Under the pieces are notes generated by a model, which had not been told where the DNA came from, did no database searches, and saw only the letters and a program-made list of their open reading frames with translations. A program made the position numbers and the translations under genes. A stretch of DNA of 64,000 nucleotides, taken from Cloeon dipterum. Lineage: Eukaryota; Arthropoda; Insecta; Ephemeroptera; Baetidae. The DNA is taken from assembly GCF_949628265.1 (NCBI RefSeq), contig NC_088786.1:6510001-6574000 (forward strand), written 5' to 3'. Positions within the stretch are counted from its first letter, which is position 1. Each line of letters starts with the position of its first letter. Positions 13,853-26,879 of this stretch are shown piece by piece.

Positions 13853-14214
13853 GACATCTGATAATGTTTGATACACGATCTTACTGGCAAAATAACCACT
13901 TTGACGAAAAGAGCAAGAATTTATTTTACTATTGCATCTGTTTTGAAATAATTCGAAGGAAATGTCAGAAAATTATTTGATTCAATTGTCTTGAAGGGAT
14001 TCATGCAAAAATATATTATAAATAGTTTGTGTTTGGATTCAATAAAACTTTAAAATATATAAAAAACTTGTTTTTAAGAGCGGTCCAATAGTTCAATCTG
14101 CGGGAAAATCGTCAAATTAGATCATGTAATTAATTTGCTGTAGTTGAATTCCATGAAAAATTATTGTTAGTAGTTTTAAAAATAAACTAGAAATCAATCA
14201 CATGTCACATTCGA
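13853..14214. other. 3' flank of A1
   Basis: The 3' flank typical of A genes is seen, including a poly-A signal AATAAA near 14041 in the TTGGATTCAATAAAAC context shared with A2 and A8. No gene is present. Confidence 0.6.
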
Positions 14215-15445
14215 TAGGGCCATTCTGGGCATCTCCTGCAATTTTTTCACCTTCTACGGAAGAAAAAAGATCGAAAAAGCATCGGGAGTAAACTGAAAAC
14301 TGACATCCGAGCAATGCTACACGGACATGTTTTGTTCAATCCGAAACGATGAACTGCTGCATGTATATATACAGTAATTTTGTATTTTGCCATTCGTCTT
14401 ACTTTTGATTTTGGAATAATGCTTATCTGTGAGCGATCATCGCACATATATTATGAGTGCTGAAAATCGCTGCTGACTGAGCTAATTTAATTGCCATCTC
14501 TCGTTGTCTGTATTATATCTTCAAACTTTTTAACTTTCGCCGCGCCCCGCCCGCTCCTGATAATATCATGGCGGCTGACGTTATGTGTATTCAATAAAAG
14601 CTATTTTAAGCTAATCTCGGTTTGAAAGAAATGATATAGACAGAAAATTTTATTTTCTTCTCCTCTGTAAGAAAATCCGTCACATAAAACTGGTGTGTGG
14701 CATCGTGGACGGCCGTATAGATCCTACGTTATGCTCTACTAATTTTTACAGGAAATAAATTAAGCGATTAAGCGTCGCAAATTAATAATTCATTTCTCAC
14801 TGCTTACATAGGTAATATATGTATTTTAAGAGACAGCCAGAATCTGCGATACAGATATAATCTAATGAATGAGTCTGTAAATTATTTCCATTTATATATT
14901 AATTCGTATATGTATCAGTTTTGAAATAATTCGAAGGAAAAGCTAAAAATGATTTGATTGTATTTTCAAAATAACATATTTTAAAAGTTTTTCAGTTTGA
15001 ATTGAATAAAATGTTTAAAAAAGTTTAGAGGAGTAAATAATTGTTTCTGCAGGAAAATCATCTAATTAGAACTCTTATTTGATTGGGCAGAGACGCTGTA
15101 CATCTCCTCTGTCATTCTATTTTCGCCTGCTACGCGGCTTTCCACTTTCAGACCAAACACAGATGTAAAAAAAGATCAAAAAGAGAAACGGAATAAACTG
15201 GAAAATGCTCTGGCAACTCCACACGGACATGTTTTGTTCAATTCGAAACGAGTAACTGCTATAATATAAATTAACTCTGTACTTTGCCATTCGTCTCTCT
15301 TGTCTCAGCGATCGCACTTGATGATGCGAGACATCCGCTAATTTGATTGCAATCTCTCGTTATCTGCATCTTCAAGCTTTTATAACTTTTGCTGCGTCTC
15401 CCCCGTTGCTGACCATGCCAAGGTGGCTGCGTGACGTCAAATCTA
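14215..15445 (+). promoter_or_regulatory. Promoter-like module P, copies 2 and 3
   Basis: Two further copies of the module seen at 10060-10375 lie at about 14215-14600 and 15080-15445, each with the conserved TTTGCCATTCGTC about 27 bp after an AT-rich TATA-like run. Between them is AT-rich sequence without a gene. Three copies keeping the same core spacing suggest descent from a real promoter whose gene is gone, or that drives a non-coding transcript. Confidence 0.35.
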
Positions 15446-17674
15446 TTCAATAATTACTTGTCTAAATTTTGAAATGTTTGAACATCCTCAAAGATTGCAG
15501 GTGACTAGGAACAAGGTTTTACAGTTTGGGAAAGCTTTTCATGATCCACTATTCAATTATTGCTTAGAATAGAGTGCTCCAACTCTACATTTTTAATTTT
15601 ATTTGCCAAATATTTGAATTTCAGCTGTTGATGGCGGTGTCTATCCTCGAAATATGCGTTTCATATTTTACTTAATTTATATGAAGTGTCATCATAGCAA
15701 AACACCGAATATACTCTAGTTTTTTCCTTCGTCGGTTCTCTTTCCTATTGCAACGCATGGATTCTGTCATGAAATATGAAAGCTCTAACGTAATTTAATT
15801 TCGCAATGACGGTAGTGTTAAGAATTATTGCTGCCAAGCGTAACTTCATTTTGAGAGCATCACGTGAGCCATATTTCAAACAACTTTTAACTTTATATTA
15901 TATTTTTCGTATTTTTAAAAAACCAGAATTTACTTTTCAACACATATGTTGCAAGAAGTATATGGTAGCAGCAATAAATTTCAAACTGACTTAAGTCAAC
16001 CAATTTTCCCTGAAGGAAAAAATGGATGATATGAGAGAAAATGCAGATAATTCCTTACAACCAAAATCTTCCCTTTCACATATAGAGCCAATAGATAGAT
16101 ATTATGGTGCGAGTAAATTTTATTTTTTTAAATTAGCACCATCGCTAGAATAAATTGGTTAGAAATGTTAAAAAATTTTATTTTCACAATCGGGAATAGT
16201 TTACACTTATCGTGGAATGAAACAAAGAGAACAGCTCTTTTATACCTACTCAAAGAAAATTGTGCATCATTGCTTCCAAATAGTCTGAATAAAACGGAAC
16301 CAGCAAAAATTGACATTAAAGAAACAGCCCCAAGTCTTGATAACCCAAAATGCAATGGAAATATCGAACAACGCAAGAAAAACCTTTGTTCGAAATTTGA
16401 TTTGATGATGATTCAATTTTTTAATCTTTTAACGCTGGAGAAAACTATAGCAAATAACTAACTAATCATTGGCAGATCAAATGCAACTCATGGCCAATTT
16501 CTGTGGTAATAGCCCCTCCTCCTTGACTCCATTTGCATTTGAAGTGGCCCTTTGATTTTGCCAATGTAAATATATAAAAACAAAAAATAACCAAGTCATG
16601 CCATTTAAAAAGCAAAACTTTGTGCAGGTAAAGTTGCCACGGAACAGATTACGTGCACCAGGAATGAGGCCACATGCAGTCACATGAGTTTTGCAACGAT
16701 CTATGTACTTTCGTAAAATCTAGATATAGCTTGAAAATTATAGCTGCTACGTTTTCTCTGGCTTTCGCACGTAGTCATGTCATATTTTGCAACACCACAG
16801 CGGTGGCAATAATTCTCAGAGATGACTGTGACTGAACGTTCCAGAAAAAAATCACAAATTAAAAATGTTAATTTGCTGCATCCAAAATAACATTTGTTAA
16901 ATAATATCACGTCCCTTCAACTTTCAAACGATAGCCGAAAAAAATTGTCACGATGTCGTCTCTATTAAGTCAAACCTCTCGTCACTAAACTAAATCCCAC
17001 AATCTAGCTCGATTAATTTCAAATCCTTTTGAAATTATTGAGGGAACTGAAAGAAAAAGGATTGAAAAAAAAACGTTTGAAGAATAATAAAATTAGAAAT
17101 TTCCATCTACATGCGCTAAAATCAGCAATTTTTGTTTTGGATACATGTTAATTACGTCTGGTGAAGGCTTAAATTGCATTTTAACAACTGTACGGTATGA
17201 GCGCGTGTGATATTAAATTTATAATAAAAAATTTCGACCTTTTTACCCTTCCATACCTGATTTTTGTTTCTGGGAGTTGTCATTGCAAAATCAGTAGAAT
17301 CAGCAGCTCAGGAAAGACGGGAATTTTATGATCATCTCTCCTGAAAGAAAATCCGTCACGTAAAACTAGTGTGTGGCATCGCTGACGTAGACCCCACGTT
17401 AAGCTCTAATAATTTTTGCGAGAAATAAATTAAGTGATGAGGCATCGCTAACTAATAATTCAGCTCTCTCTGCTTAGGTAATATATTTTCAGAGACAGCA
17501 CCAGCAACAACCAGATTCCGTCAAATAGATATAATCTAATAAACGTGTCTGTAAATCATTTTCATGGAATGTAGAAAAGTAGCCAGCCAGTTCTGCTGAC
17601 GCGGAGGATGCTTTGGCTCGCATATAAAACCTCGCAGCCGCAGGTTGTCCAGTCACTTCTAGCGTAGAAGCAAA
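15446..17674 (+). promoter_or_regulatory. Upstream region of A2, with heat-shock-like element
   Basis: From about 15620 this carries the upstream module found before most A genes, marked by ATGAAATATGAAAGCTC near 15772. A perfect three-unit element GAACGTTCCAGAA lies at 16834-16846. It fits the nGAAnnTTCnnGAAn consensus of insect heat-shock factor, which is established; use here is inference. The proximal promoter has TTCTGCTGACGCGGAGGATG, TATAAAA at 17623-17629, and a TCCAGTCACTTC initiator about 30 bp later. Open frames around 15806-16910 are on both strands, lack family resemblance and look like chance. Confidence 0.6.
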
Positions 17675-19492
17675 ATGTTACGATTCAGAAAGATGCTGGT
17701 TCTGCTGTTTATGCTAACATCAACCAAGGTGAATATATATATTTTTTAGTTAATTATTGGTACATTTTGTGCAAAAATATATTTGGATAAGTTGGTGGTC
17801 GCGGTGGAAACTACTAGTTCAGGTGCTGAGTTACAAGCGGACACTAAGAAAATTGCTGCAAACAAATTCCAAAATGTTCTTTTAGACGTCTCTCAGCGTA
17901 TGAAAGTTAATTTCATTTAAACAAGTAAATTTCATTTAAATATTGCAAGAAAAGGACTTGCTAATATGCAAGTTAATCGAGTCTTTGAAGATCCCACTGC
18001 AACACCAGGGCAGTTCCCATGGATGGCTTTCATCATGGCTGAATATGGTCAGGTTTTTAGCGGATCCTTAATATCGGATCAGTGGATTCTCACTTCTGCA
18101 TACTACTGCTCAGGGTAAGAAAATATATGTATCACTTTCTCATACATAAGATTTTTGTACAATTTTTATAATCAGATAGAAACGTTTTATATGAGAAAAT
18201 CGTTTATAATTTTTTTATTTGTTTCCCCTGAATAGGTATAACCTGAGCTCTGTAATCTTGGGTGTCGTCGACTATACCTTCATTGAGCAATATCCAACGA
18301 TAATAGACAATATCAATTACACTTGCTACGTGCACAAGCTTTACGACCCATATAATGTGACAAATGAACACAACATAGCTCTGATCAACTTACTACAACC
18401 TGTCTCTTTTACAGGTATCAACTACTATAAACTTGCATTTTAACATTTCCTAATATTCGTACTTTAGTCAACATTATGCCCATAAAACTTCCTTCTGCAA
18501 ATGATGCCACGAAGGATTTTACCAATGTTTCGATGACAGTTAGTGGATATATTCTAGTGAACTATTGTTATGGTTGTACGTATTTCCTATAATTTTGCTG
18601 CTTCTGGTCTAATATTTTAATTTTCTTTGATAAGATGAGAAATACCAATCTTCAGTAACCTACTCTCTGAAGTACGAAGAATTGCAGGGGATTAGCTACA
18701 CGGAGTGCGCTGCAAACCTCAGTGCAGTATATGAGATTACTTTGCCTGAATCCGCAATCTGTACAGGCAACACCAGCCTTGGATCCTGTGGGGTAAGTGC
18801 AGTTTCAACCTTATTTTGATTTTGACGTATTGCAGTTTAATTAAATTAAATCGATCAAAATAACTTTTATCCTTGGTGCTGTCATGGAATAAATATTTTA
18901 AAATTAACTAACTCATCCAGGGTGCTCAAGGCGCTCCTTTATTCTACAAGAACCAAGATGGATCTTGGGTTATAGCGGGCATTTCCACTAGTTCCTATTA
19001 CTATTGCTATTATGAAGGCACTCCGACAGTATTTACCCGTGTTAGCTCTAATCTTGATTGGATATCTGCGATAACTGGAATGGGTATAAATTATTTTTCG
19101 CAAATCTTACAATTAGATTAATTCCAAAACCGCTCCCAGGAGGATCAACTAGCACACCAAAAGCAACCACTGGAATGCCCTCAACTACCACAAGTACTAC
19201 TAAACCAACCACAACCACTAAACCTTCAACCACGACGACCACTAAACCTTCAACCACGACGACAACTAAACCTTCAACCACGACGACCGCTAAACCTTCA
19301 ACTACGACGACATTTAAACCGTCAAGTACTACGACCACCACAAAGACGACTACTAAGACCACAACTAAGACCACCACTATGACGACCACCAAGACCACAA
19401 CCAAGACTAGCACTAAGACCACCACTAAAACCACCCCAAAAACCTCAACCACTACCAAATCTAGCAGCACCACTAAAAAAGCTTCTGGCTAA
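17675..19492 (+). CDS. A2: secreted, catalytically dead serine-protease homologue with mucin-like tail
   Basis: Exons: 17675-17728, 17792-17897, 17955-18114, 18236-18414, 18468-18575, 18635-18792, 18921-19083 and 19140-19492. They read without a stop into 426 aa. Exon 1 gives MLRFRKMLVLLFMLTST, and the signal peptide probably ends in exon 2 after LVVA. The chymotrypsin-fold domain starts around NRVFEDPTATPGQFPWMAF. All three catalytic sites are lost: WILTSAYYC replaces W-x-L-T-A-A-H-C, HNIALIN has Asn at Asp102, and GAQGAP replaces GDSGGP. Cysteines matching C168/C182 and C191/C220 are kept; C42 is lost. Exon 4 has an NYTC glycosylation sequon. The tail of about 117 residues is Thr-Thr-Lys rich and ends STTKKASG. 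It is likely secreted and non-enzymatic; its ligand is unknown. Confidence 0.9.
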
Positions 19493-20684
19493 ATTTTACT
19501 TTGATATTTCGTGCTTTTTGACATCTGATTGGTTGTTTGCAATACGTTTTAAATATTGGCAAAATGTCCACTTTGGCAAAAAAGATTTACTTTATTACAT
19601 ATTTATTAGTAGCATCAGTTTTGAAACAATTCGAATGACATAAATGACTGCATACGTCTTTTCAAAATAATGTTTTAAATAGCTTTTGTTTGGATTGAAT
19701 AAAAATTTGGAAAAAAAACTTAAGAAGTGCAAGTTCATTCTGCAAGAAAATCATTAAAATAGATCCGCACTTCTCTCGTGCCATAGATTTTCCGTAGTTG
19801 CATTGTATGAAAAATTATTGAGAATCATCAGATCTTATGCACTCCGAATCAAAGGTTTGATTTTATTTTAATGTTGCTACACGCGTACACGTGAGAAAAC
19901 TATCTTACGGACAGTGCAGCGATATTGTAAAATGATGGCAGCGGCCATAATTTCAATCTTCCTCGAGGCTATGTGCTATCAGATATGTATTTAATATCGA
20001 GCTCATCTATAGCTGAAATCATTTAAAGTGAGTCACTTCAGAAGTTGGGTTTATGCAGCAACTCAAATTTAAATTGATGGCAGTGCATCAGTCAATTTAC
20101 TGACAGCTGATAAAAAGATTCAAAGTGAGACTCAAATATGTTTGAAATGTGTACGACTTATGTTTTGTTACAGTAGATTGAAAAGCTTAAGATTTATATC
20201 TAATGTTGCCATTTCAATCGTGTTTCGCACCGATGTCGATCTTAAAAGCCGCAGAAATAAGATGTAATTTAAAAGTGAATTGAAAACGCTAAGAACATTC
20301 TTTCTTTATTTAATAAGTAAGACCATTCCTGCTTCTCTATGTTTTAGAATTGATTGAATTTTTGCAGTTGTCCGTAATTCGAACCTTTGTGCATTTAAAT
20401 TTATTTATGATTAATCTCAAATAACATTCATAATATATGACACAATCAACAACATGCTTAAAAATGAGAAAATCTACTTAAAATTTAATTTCTACTTAAT
20501 CTACTTAATTTTTTCGAATTTAATCTAAATGAAAGAAGCTGAAAAATTGGATGTATGTTTGCTGGAGTTTGTCCCACAGGAAGAGAAAACTAATAGCGCT
20601 GCTGACGTGCAGAGCGGATGTGGACTGGTATATAAAAACATTTGGTTTGGCCAACACCGTCATTTCCAGCGTATCGCACCATAT
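19493..20684 (+). promoter_or_regulatory. A2 3' flank and gene B promoter
   Basis: A2 ends with a poly-A signal in a GGATTGAATAAAAAT context near 19697. The gene B promoter has AGCGCTGCTGACGTGCAGAG, then TATATAAAAA at 20629-20638, and a CCGTCATTTCCAGCG initiator-like site about 30 bp later. The GCTGCTGACG motif is shared with A promoters, which suggests common control of A and B. I see no gene in the AT-rich middle part. Confidence 0.65.
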
Positions 20685-22613
20685 ATGCCAACGTTTGGGA
20701 AGATGAGGATTTTACTATTAATGCTGGTTTCAACCAAGGTGACACCTAGAAACACTATTTTGATTTTACCTAAATGCAATTTCGAAGTTGGTGTTCATGG
20801 TAGAATTTAATTCAAGAGTAGTTGAGTGGCAAAAGTTGGCCGAAGGAACACAAGGTTCTTAACGAATATTTAATAGAATGCCTTTTCACAAATTTTTATT
20901 TAATTAATTATGTTTGAACAGCAACCAACGTTGACATGGGTTTAAATTTGCCTGATAAGCGTGTTTTTGGCGGACCTTATGCAAACCTAGGGCAGTTTCC
21001 GTGGCACGCTCTCATCATAATTGACGGCAGCATGTTTTGCAGTGGATCTTTGATATCATCTGAGTGGATTTTAACATCTGGACATTGCACAGAGTATATT
21101 TTAAATCCACAAAACGTGTTATTTACACGAAGAAACGTTCTTAAATAATCTAGCCAGTTTTTGTTTATGCTATAAGTGAATACAGATTGCTTCTAAATTT
21201 TGTATAGTAATAATATTTAGCTTTACTTTAATGATATTGCTTCCTTTGTAGGTTTTACACGTACTATATCAGCATTGGCACTGTTCATTTCACCGTAGGC
21301 TCAGAATATCCAAATTACATGAACGAAGAGTACTTTGGCATTGTTCACGAGTTGTATGTTCCATTCGATCCGGCCCAACAGTCTCACAATATCGGTCTCT
21401 TCAAATTGCCCACACCTATCACGTTCACTGGTATCTATATGTTTTAAAATATATAAGTTAAAAAACAGCTATTCTACAAAATTTACCTCTAGATACAATT
21501 AAGCCCATCAAACTGCCATCCGTCTATGACTCCAATAGGGATTTTTCTGGTTCTTTGATGACAGTTTGCGGGTTTGGGTCATCATCAGCAGAGTATTCTA
21601 ATATGCCATGTATGTAAATCCCAAATTAGTATTTTTTGATCGCCGCTGGTAATTTTATTTCTCACTTCAGATGATAACAATCAATACTCCAGCAACTTCT
21701 CTCTGAAATACGTGCAATTGCCGGTGATCAACTACACCGAGTGTGCCTTGATCTATAGCACTAATTTTGCGTTGCCCAACTCCGCCATTTGCACTTACAT
21801 TAAAGGCGTCGCACCGTGTGACGTAAGTTTTAAAGTTAAAGTCTAAAATTCATTTTTTTTTAAAGATATTTAATATATTAAAAATGTATAATATTTTATA
21901 TTATGCTGAATTTTATAAAGCCATAAAATATTCCTAAAAATTCATAAAAAAAATAAATTCCATTCAACCTCATTTGTTAATTTTTAGGGCGACGAAGGTG
22001 CCCCTTTAATCTATAAGGACCAGAATGACGACTGGGTTTTGGTGGGTGTTGTTTCTTACATCCCTTCGGATGATTGTTTGGCCGGTCCGACAGTCTACAC
22101 CCGTGTTAGCTCTTACCTTGACTGGATTTCAGCAACAACTGGACTTGGTGAGACCTTTTTCGAAAAAAATCATCTCTCTTTAAAAATGATGTTAAAGATT
22201 TCTTGGGAACAACAACTACCACGCCGACAACCGCCACTCGTACCATATCCAACGCTAAAACAAGCACAATTAAACCGACCATCACTACAACAACTAAATT
22301 AAGCTTAACCAGTACCAAATTAATCTCAACCACACCAAGACCAACTACAACCACCACCAAAAAATTTACAACAATAACAATCAAATTGACATCAACTTCA
22401 ACTAAAAAAACCACAACTGTAGCAAAATCAACAACAACTAAGCCAACCACGACAGCAAGACCTACAACTACAAAGACAACAACTAAACCGAACACCACCA
22501 GAACCTCAACAAAACCTACAACTACCAGAACCACGACAAAGCCAGCCACTTCCAAGACCACAACAACAAAGAAAATTGTCACCACTACTACTAGAAAGAT
22601 TAAATCTGGTTGA
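20685..22613 (+). CDS. B: secreted serine-protease homologue that keeps His57
   Basis: Exons: 20685-20738, 20788-20854, 20922-21093, 21252-21430, 21493-21609, 21671-21822, 21988-22147 and 22198-22613, giving 438 aa with the same intron phases as A genes. The start at 20685 gives MPTFGKMRILLLMLVSTK, which aligns residue for residue with the A signal exon. An activation-type junction is seen at DKR-VFGG. WILTSGHC keeps His57 and its cysteine, and FCSGSL keeps C42. Asp102 is Asn (HNIGLFKL) and Ser195 is Glu (GDEGAP), while Asp194 is kept. The tail is a long Thr-rich mucin-like region of about 135 residues ending KIKSG. It is secreted and almost certainly not an active protease. It is the only complete B-type copy; relics lie behind A3, A7, A8 and A9. 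Confidence 0.9.
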
Positions 22614-23565
22614 CAATTTATATGATAATATCTGTTAACGTTTTTCTTTTATAATAAATAATGATTTATAATGAAATTATATTCATTAAATACCATCAAT
22701 TCTATCGTGTCTTTTCTTACTTGCGAACAAAATGCTTGGGTCTGCGTTTCTCTAATTCTTACAAGCAGCAAAAGCAAATTTTTAAAAATCCTCAAAAATA
22801 TCAAATCTAGAATCATTACTGACCATAGTGATAACTATATATTGTGACTAAACAGAAAACTAGTGCACAGCAAATTTGTTATGATGACATAAAAATTTTG
22901 CTGTCAAGTTGATGCAGAAACTGGAGCATGGCGTTATAAATTTGAACGATAGTTGCAGCTATAAATTTCAGTTGATAAAGATCTATTCATCATCATCATG
23001 GTGCACCAGTTGGCCACATCTAATGATACAAACTGCGTACGTGATAGAAGTTAAGCAACAAACAGCATGACGTGCAAAATTATTCAACTGTTGTAGAAAT
23101 AAAAAGAATGTGAGTGTTATTTTTAAATATTTTGATCTACTAGTTTCAAGATGTTGTATTGGATGTTAATGTTAGAATTTTGACGGATATCGCACTACGA
23201 GAACTAGTTATGGAATTTTGCTTTGGCCGATTTAGAAAGAAAACGATTTTATTATTTTAAACTCCCATTCTTGCTAGATTTACTGTCATTAACACAAGCT
23301 TCTGCCTCAAGGTGGATAAAGGTTCGATAATGATTGTTGTATTTGAGAATAAAAAAATGAGAAAAACAAAAATAATAAATAATAACAAAGTAGCAATCCT
23401 ATAGTTTGCAATTAATGTATGTTAAAAATACACGCAGGACAATGTGATTTAAAAATTTATATTCGGAAACAATAAAGCAAACTTATATTCTTTTTAGCGT
23501 TGGCCGCTGCTTGTGTAAATGCTCTAGGAGCCTAATTTTCGTCCGCGTTGAGTATACTGCATCTC
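22614..23565. repeat. Gene B 3' flank, duplicated after A4 (R3)
   Basis: No gene is seen. The stretch from about 22830 to 23520 matches 31165-31830 behind A4. Shared blocks include AATTTGTTATGATG, TTGCTGTCAAGTTGATGCAG and GCGTACGTGATAGAAG. Because the second copy lies directly after an A gene with no B gene between, it indicates that the A4 unit once had a B gene that was deleted. Confidence 0.7.
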
Positions 23566-23830
23566 ATTTCTGAAAGTAAAATGTAAAAAATATAAACAAT
23601 GAAAATCATATATTTTAGAAGATACTGAAATTTAAAACATCATTGTTTTAAAGTAATCATAAATTGAAAAATATCTTGAAGGTACGAGAAAATATTTTAA
23701 GTTTATGAACTATTCCTAGCTAGTATGCAGATAAATTTTGAAACAATCATCAAAAGCTGTTCAAAAGCTCATTTCCTGTTATCACCGGTGCTGCGAGCTA
23801 CGTGGAAAAATCACTCTGCTTCTGCCTAGA
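23566..23830 (+). repeat. Partial R2 repeat
   Basis: This matches the middle of R2 (10860-11110 in the first copy), including TCCTGTTATCACCGGTGCTGCGAG. It ends abruptly where the A3 upstream module starts. The same right-hand junction is present at 28070-28140 because the block was duplicated. Confidence 0.65.
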
Positions 23831-24720
23831 ATCATTGCAAAATATTATATGCTCTAGATTTTTACTTCGTCATCTCTTTCGTATTGCAACACATGGACTC
23901 TGCCCTAAAATATGAAAGCTCCAACGTAGGCATAATTTCGCAGTGATGGAAGTTGCATGAATGAATTCGGCCAAGCGATGTTTTGTTTTGCGAGAATCAC
24001 GTGAATAAATTAAGAAACAAATTTCCAATTTTGTGTCCTAGATTTTATGGGTTGAACGATTACATATTTTGCAACAATGAATGAAATTTTTAGCATGTTG
24101 CGACATGTATGACAGCTGCCATAATTTTTCAACTGATATAAATCAAACTGATGATTTCTGACGTCGAACACAGATGAAGAAGAATATGCAGATTAATTCT
24201 TACACTATATCGTAAGTTGCAGCACCACAGCAGATTATTACTAATGACAATCATACTCAGGGGATGACTTTGACTGAACGTTCCAGAAAAAATTGAATAA
24301 TATGTTGATTGCTGCATTCAAAATAATATTTGAGCTATGAACAACATATTCCTTCTACTTTCTAACTTTTGACGGAATACATTTTCATGAGGTTTCTCTA
24401 TTGGTTCTCACTGCCTAGATAATTTATCTTCAGTGACCGCGACAGAAGCAACCAGAATGCGAGATACAGATACAATCTAGTGAATGACGAGTCAGTAAAT
24501 AATTGTCATGGGACGCAGAAAAATATACAGGTGTGCTGCTGACACGGAGGATACTCTGATTCGCATATAAAACCTCGCTGCCGCTGGTTGTCCACTCACT
24601 TTTAGCGTACAAGTAAAATGTTACGGTTCAGAAAGATGCTGGTTCTGCTGTTCATGCTGACATCAACTCAGGTGAATATTTATTTTTAATTTATGATGTA
24701 AATTTAAAGCAAAAATCAAT
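23762..24720 (+). repeat. Near-identical duplication of 28069-29030
   Basis: By eye, about 950 bp upstream of and including A3 exon 1 match the A4 upstream region with only scattered differences. The left edge lies inside the partial R2 repeat. The match weakens within exon 2 and the protein-coding parts downstream are clearly more different. It is either a recent conversion or duplication limited to the promoter, or the coding region has changed faster. Confidence 0.85.
24129..24617 (+). promoter_or_regulatory. A3 promoter with heat-shock-like element
   Basis: GAACGTTCCAGAA at 24276-24288 is a perfect three-unit nGAAnnTTCnnGAA element about 340 bp before the start codon. Proximal elements are CAGGTGTGCTGCTGACACGG, TATAAAA at 24566-24572, and a TCCACTCACTTTTAGCG initiator region. 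The short open frame on the opposite strand here also occurs in the A4 copy, which simply reflects the duplication. Confidence 0.65.
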
Positions 24721-26381
24721 TTTGAAGTTGGTAGTCACGGTGGAAACCACTAGTTCAGATGCTAAATTACAAGTGGATAATAAGCAAATGGCCGGATACA
24801 AATTCCGGAACGTTCTCAATACTTTTGACGTCGCTGAGCGTATAATAGAAAATTTCTTTTACACAAAAAAATTGATAATGTATTTTCCATTTTAAAGGAC
24901 TTACTGATATGAACCAACGTAATCGAGTCGTTGGTAATTCCACTGCAACACCAGGGCAGTTCCCATGGATGGCTTTCATCATTGCTGACCCTGCTCAATT
25001 TTTAAGCGGAGCCTTAATATCGGACCAGTGGATTCTCACTTCTGCATACCTCTGCTCAATGTAAAAATATTTATAATATCTTTCACAAACAAAAGATTTC
25101 TGTAAAAAATTTTAATCAGACAAATACGTTTTTTATCACAGAATAATTGATAATTATAATGTTTCCCCTGTATAGGTTTAAACTGAGCTTTATAATTTTG
25201 GGTGTCGCCGACTTTACCTACTATTTAGAAAATTATCTAACGATAAATTACAATTATACTTGCTACGTGCACGAGCTTTACGATGAAATGGATTTGGCAA
25301 CTGATCATAACATAGCTCTGATCAAGATGCTGCAACCTGTAACCTTTACAGGTATAAACTACTATAAACTTTCATTTAACATCAAATTTTCTAACATTCG
25401 TACTTTAGTCAACATTATGCCCATACAACTTCCTTCTGTAAATGATGCCACGAAGGATTTTACTAAAGTTTCGATGACAGTTAGTGGATTTAGGCAAGAT
25501 AGCGCTTGTTATGAAAGTATGTATATTCTAGAAATTTGTTGCTTCAATTTTAATATTTTTATTTAATTTGATAAGTTGAGAAAAAACGCGATTCATCAAT
25601 CTTCTCACTGGTGTACGAAGAATTGCAAGGGATTAACTACATGGAGTGCTCTGCAAACTTCAGTGCAAATTCTGCGACGTCTTATTTGCCTGAATCCGCA
25701 ATCTGTACAGACTCCAACAGCGTTGGAATCTGTGGTTTTGTAAGTTGTCTCAATCTTATTTTTATTTTGACGTAACAGTTTAATTAAATGAAAACGGTCT
25801 AAATTACTTTAATCTTTAATGCTTTCATGGATATATATATATATACTGTATATTAATTAAATCTTCTAGGGTGTTGAAGGCGCTCCTTTATTCTACAAGA
25901 ATTTAAATGGATATTGGGTTATTGAGGGCATTATCGCATCTTATCCCTTCAACCTTTGCTATGACAGGCATCCATCAGTCTTTACCCGTGTTAGCTCTAA
26001 TCTTGATTGGATATCTGCGATAACTGGAATGGGTATAAATTATTTTTCGCAAATCTTACAATTAGATTAATGCCGAAACCGCTCCCAGGAGGATCAACTA
26101 GCACACCAAAAGCAACCACTGGAAAGCCTTTAACTACCACAATTACTACTAAACCAACCTCTAGCTTTACTGCAAAAACCACCACGACAACTAAACCTAC
26201 AAGCACGACAACCTTTAAACCATCAAGTCTGAAGACCACCACAAAGACAACCACCAAGACGACAACTAAGACCACAACCAAAACCACCACGAAGACCACC
26301 ACTAAGACCACCACAAAAACCAACCCGAAAACCTCAACAATTAAGAAATCTAGCAGTACCACCAAAAAAGCTTCTGGCTAA
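24618..26381 (+). CDS. A3: secreted, catalytically dead serine-protease homologue with mucin-like tail
   Basis: Exons: 24618-24671, 24728-24839, 24898-25060, 25176-25351, 25409-25516, 25576-25739, 25870-26032 and 26089-26381, giving 410 aa with no stop. The signal peptide is MLRFRKMLVLLFMLTST plus the start of exon 2. The domain begins NRVVGNSTATPGQFPWM, the most trypsin-like junction in the A set. Triad sites are SAYLC for His57, HNIALIKM for Asp102 and GVEGAP for Ser195. C42 is lost because the strand reads FLSGAL. An NYTC sequon lies in exon 4. The loop before C220 reads IASYPFNLC, different from every sibling. The tail is about 97 residues of Thr/Lys repeats ending STTKKASG. A decayed B relic follows about 500 bp downstream. 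Confidence 0.9.
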
Positions 26382-26879
26382 AATTAACTTTGATTTTATG
26401 ATTTGACATCTGATAATTTTTGAAATACGATCTATCTTGGTAAAATGTCCACTTTGGCGAAAACAAAGAGGATTTACTTTATTATATATGCATTAAAATA
26501 AGTATCAGTGTACAAATAATTCGAAGGAATAGTCCAAAATTGATTTAATATTGTTTTCATGAACTAAAATTTGAAAATAAAAATATAAAAGAGTATGGTG
26601 CATATTAATATTTTCTGCAGGGAAGTCATTAAATTAGAACCTCGCTTCTTTCGTGCAATAGATTTGCTATTGTAGAACATTTTAAAATTATTGAAAATCG
26701 TCAGATTTTATGCACCCTGAATCAAAGGTTTTATTTTTTTACTGTAGTGGCAGCAGTCAGGATATACCACGCTGCAAAATAATTCGAGGAGAAATCTAAT
26801 GGGGCTGCTCACGAGCATATCGGATATGGACTCGTATATATAAAACTCTCATGCTGGCCAACTCCATCATTTCCAGCAA
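26382..26879. promoter_or_regulatory. A3 3' flank and remains of a B-type promoter
   Basis: AT-rich A-type 3' flank is followed by a recognisable B-type promoter: GGGGCTGCTCACGAGCATAT, then a TATATATAAAAC run near 26837, then TCCATCATTTCCAGC. This matches the gene B promoter and leads into the relic B gene. Confidence 0.6.

Noticed and set aside
19048-19473. Val-rich open frames antisense to Thr-rich tails (also at 22106-22585, 25997-26365, 30510-30752, 33346-33753, 37161-37553, 43361-43708, 47974-48339, 56334-56801)
   Set aside because: They are mirror images of ACC/ACA/ACT and AAG codon repeats on the coding strand. They overlap splice junctions and would be poly-Val proteins with no family match.
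22203-22613. Stand-alone Thr-rich protein starting at an internal Met
   Set aside because: This is the last exon of gene B; a splice acceptor at 22197 joins it in frame to the protease domain. The same holds for the other tail frames that seem to start alone.
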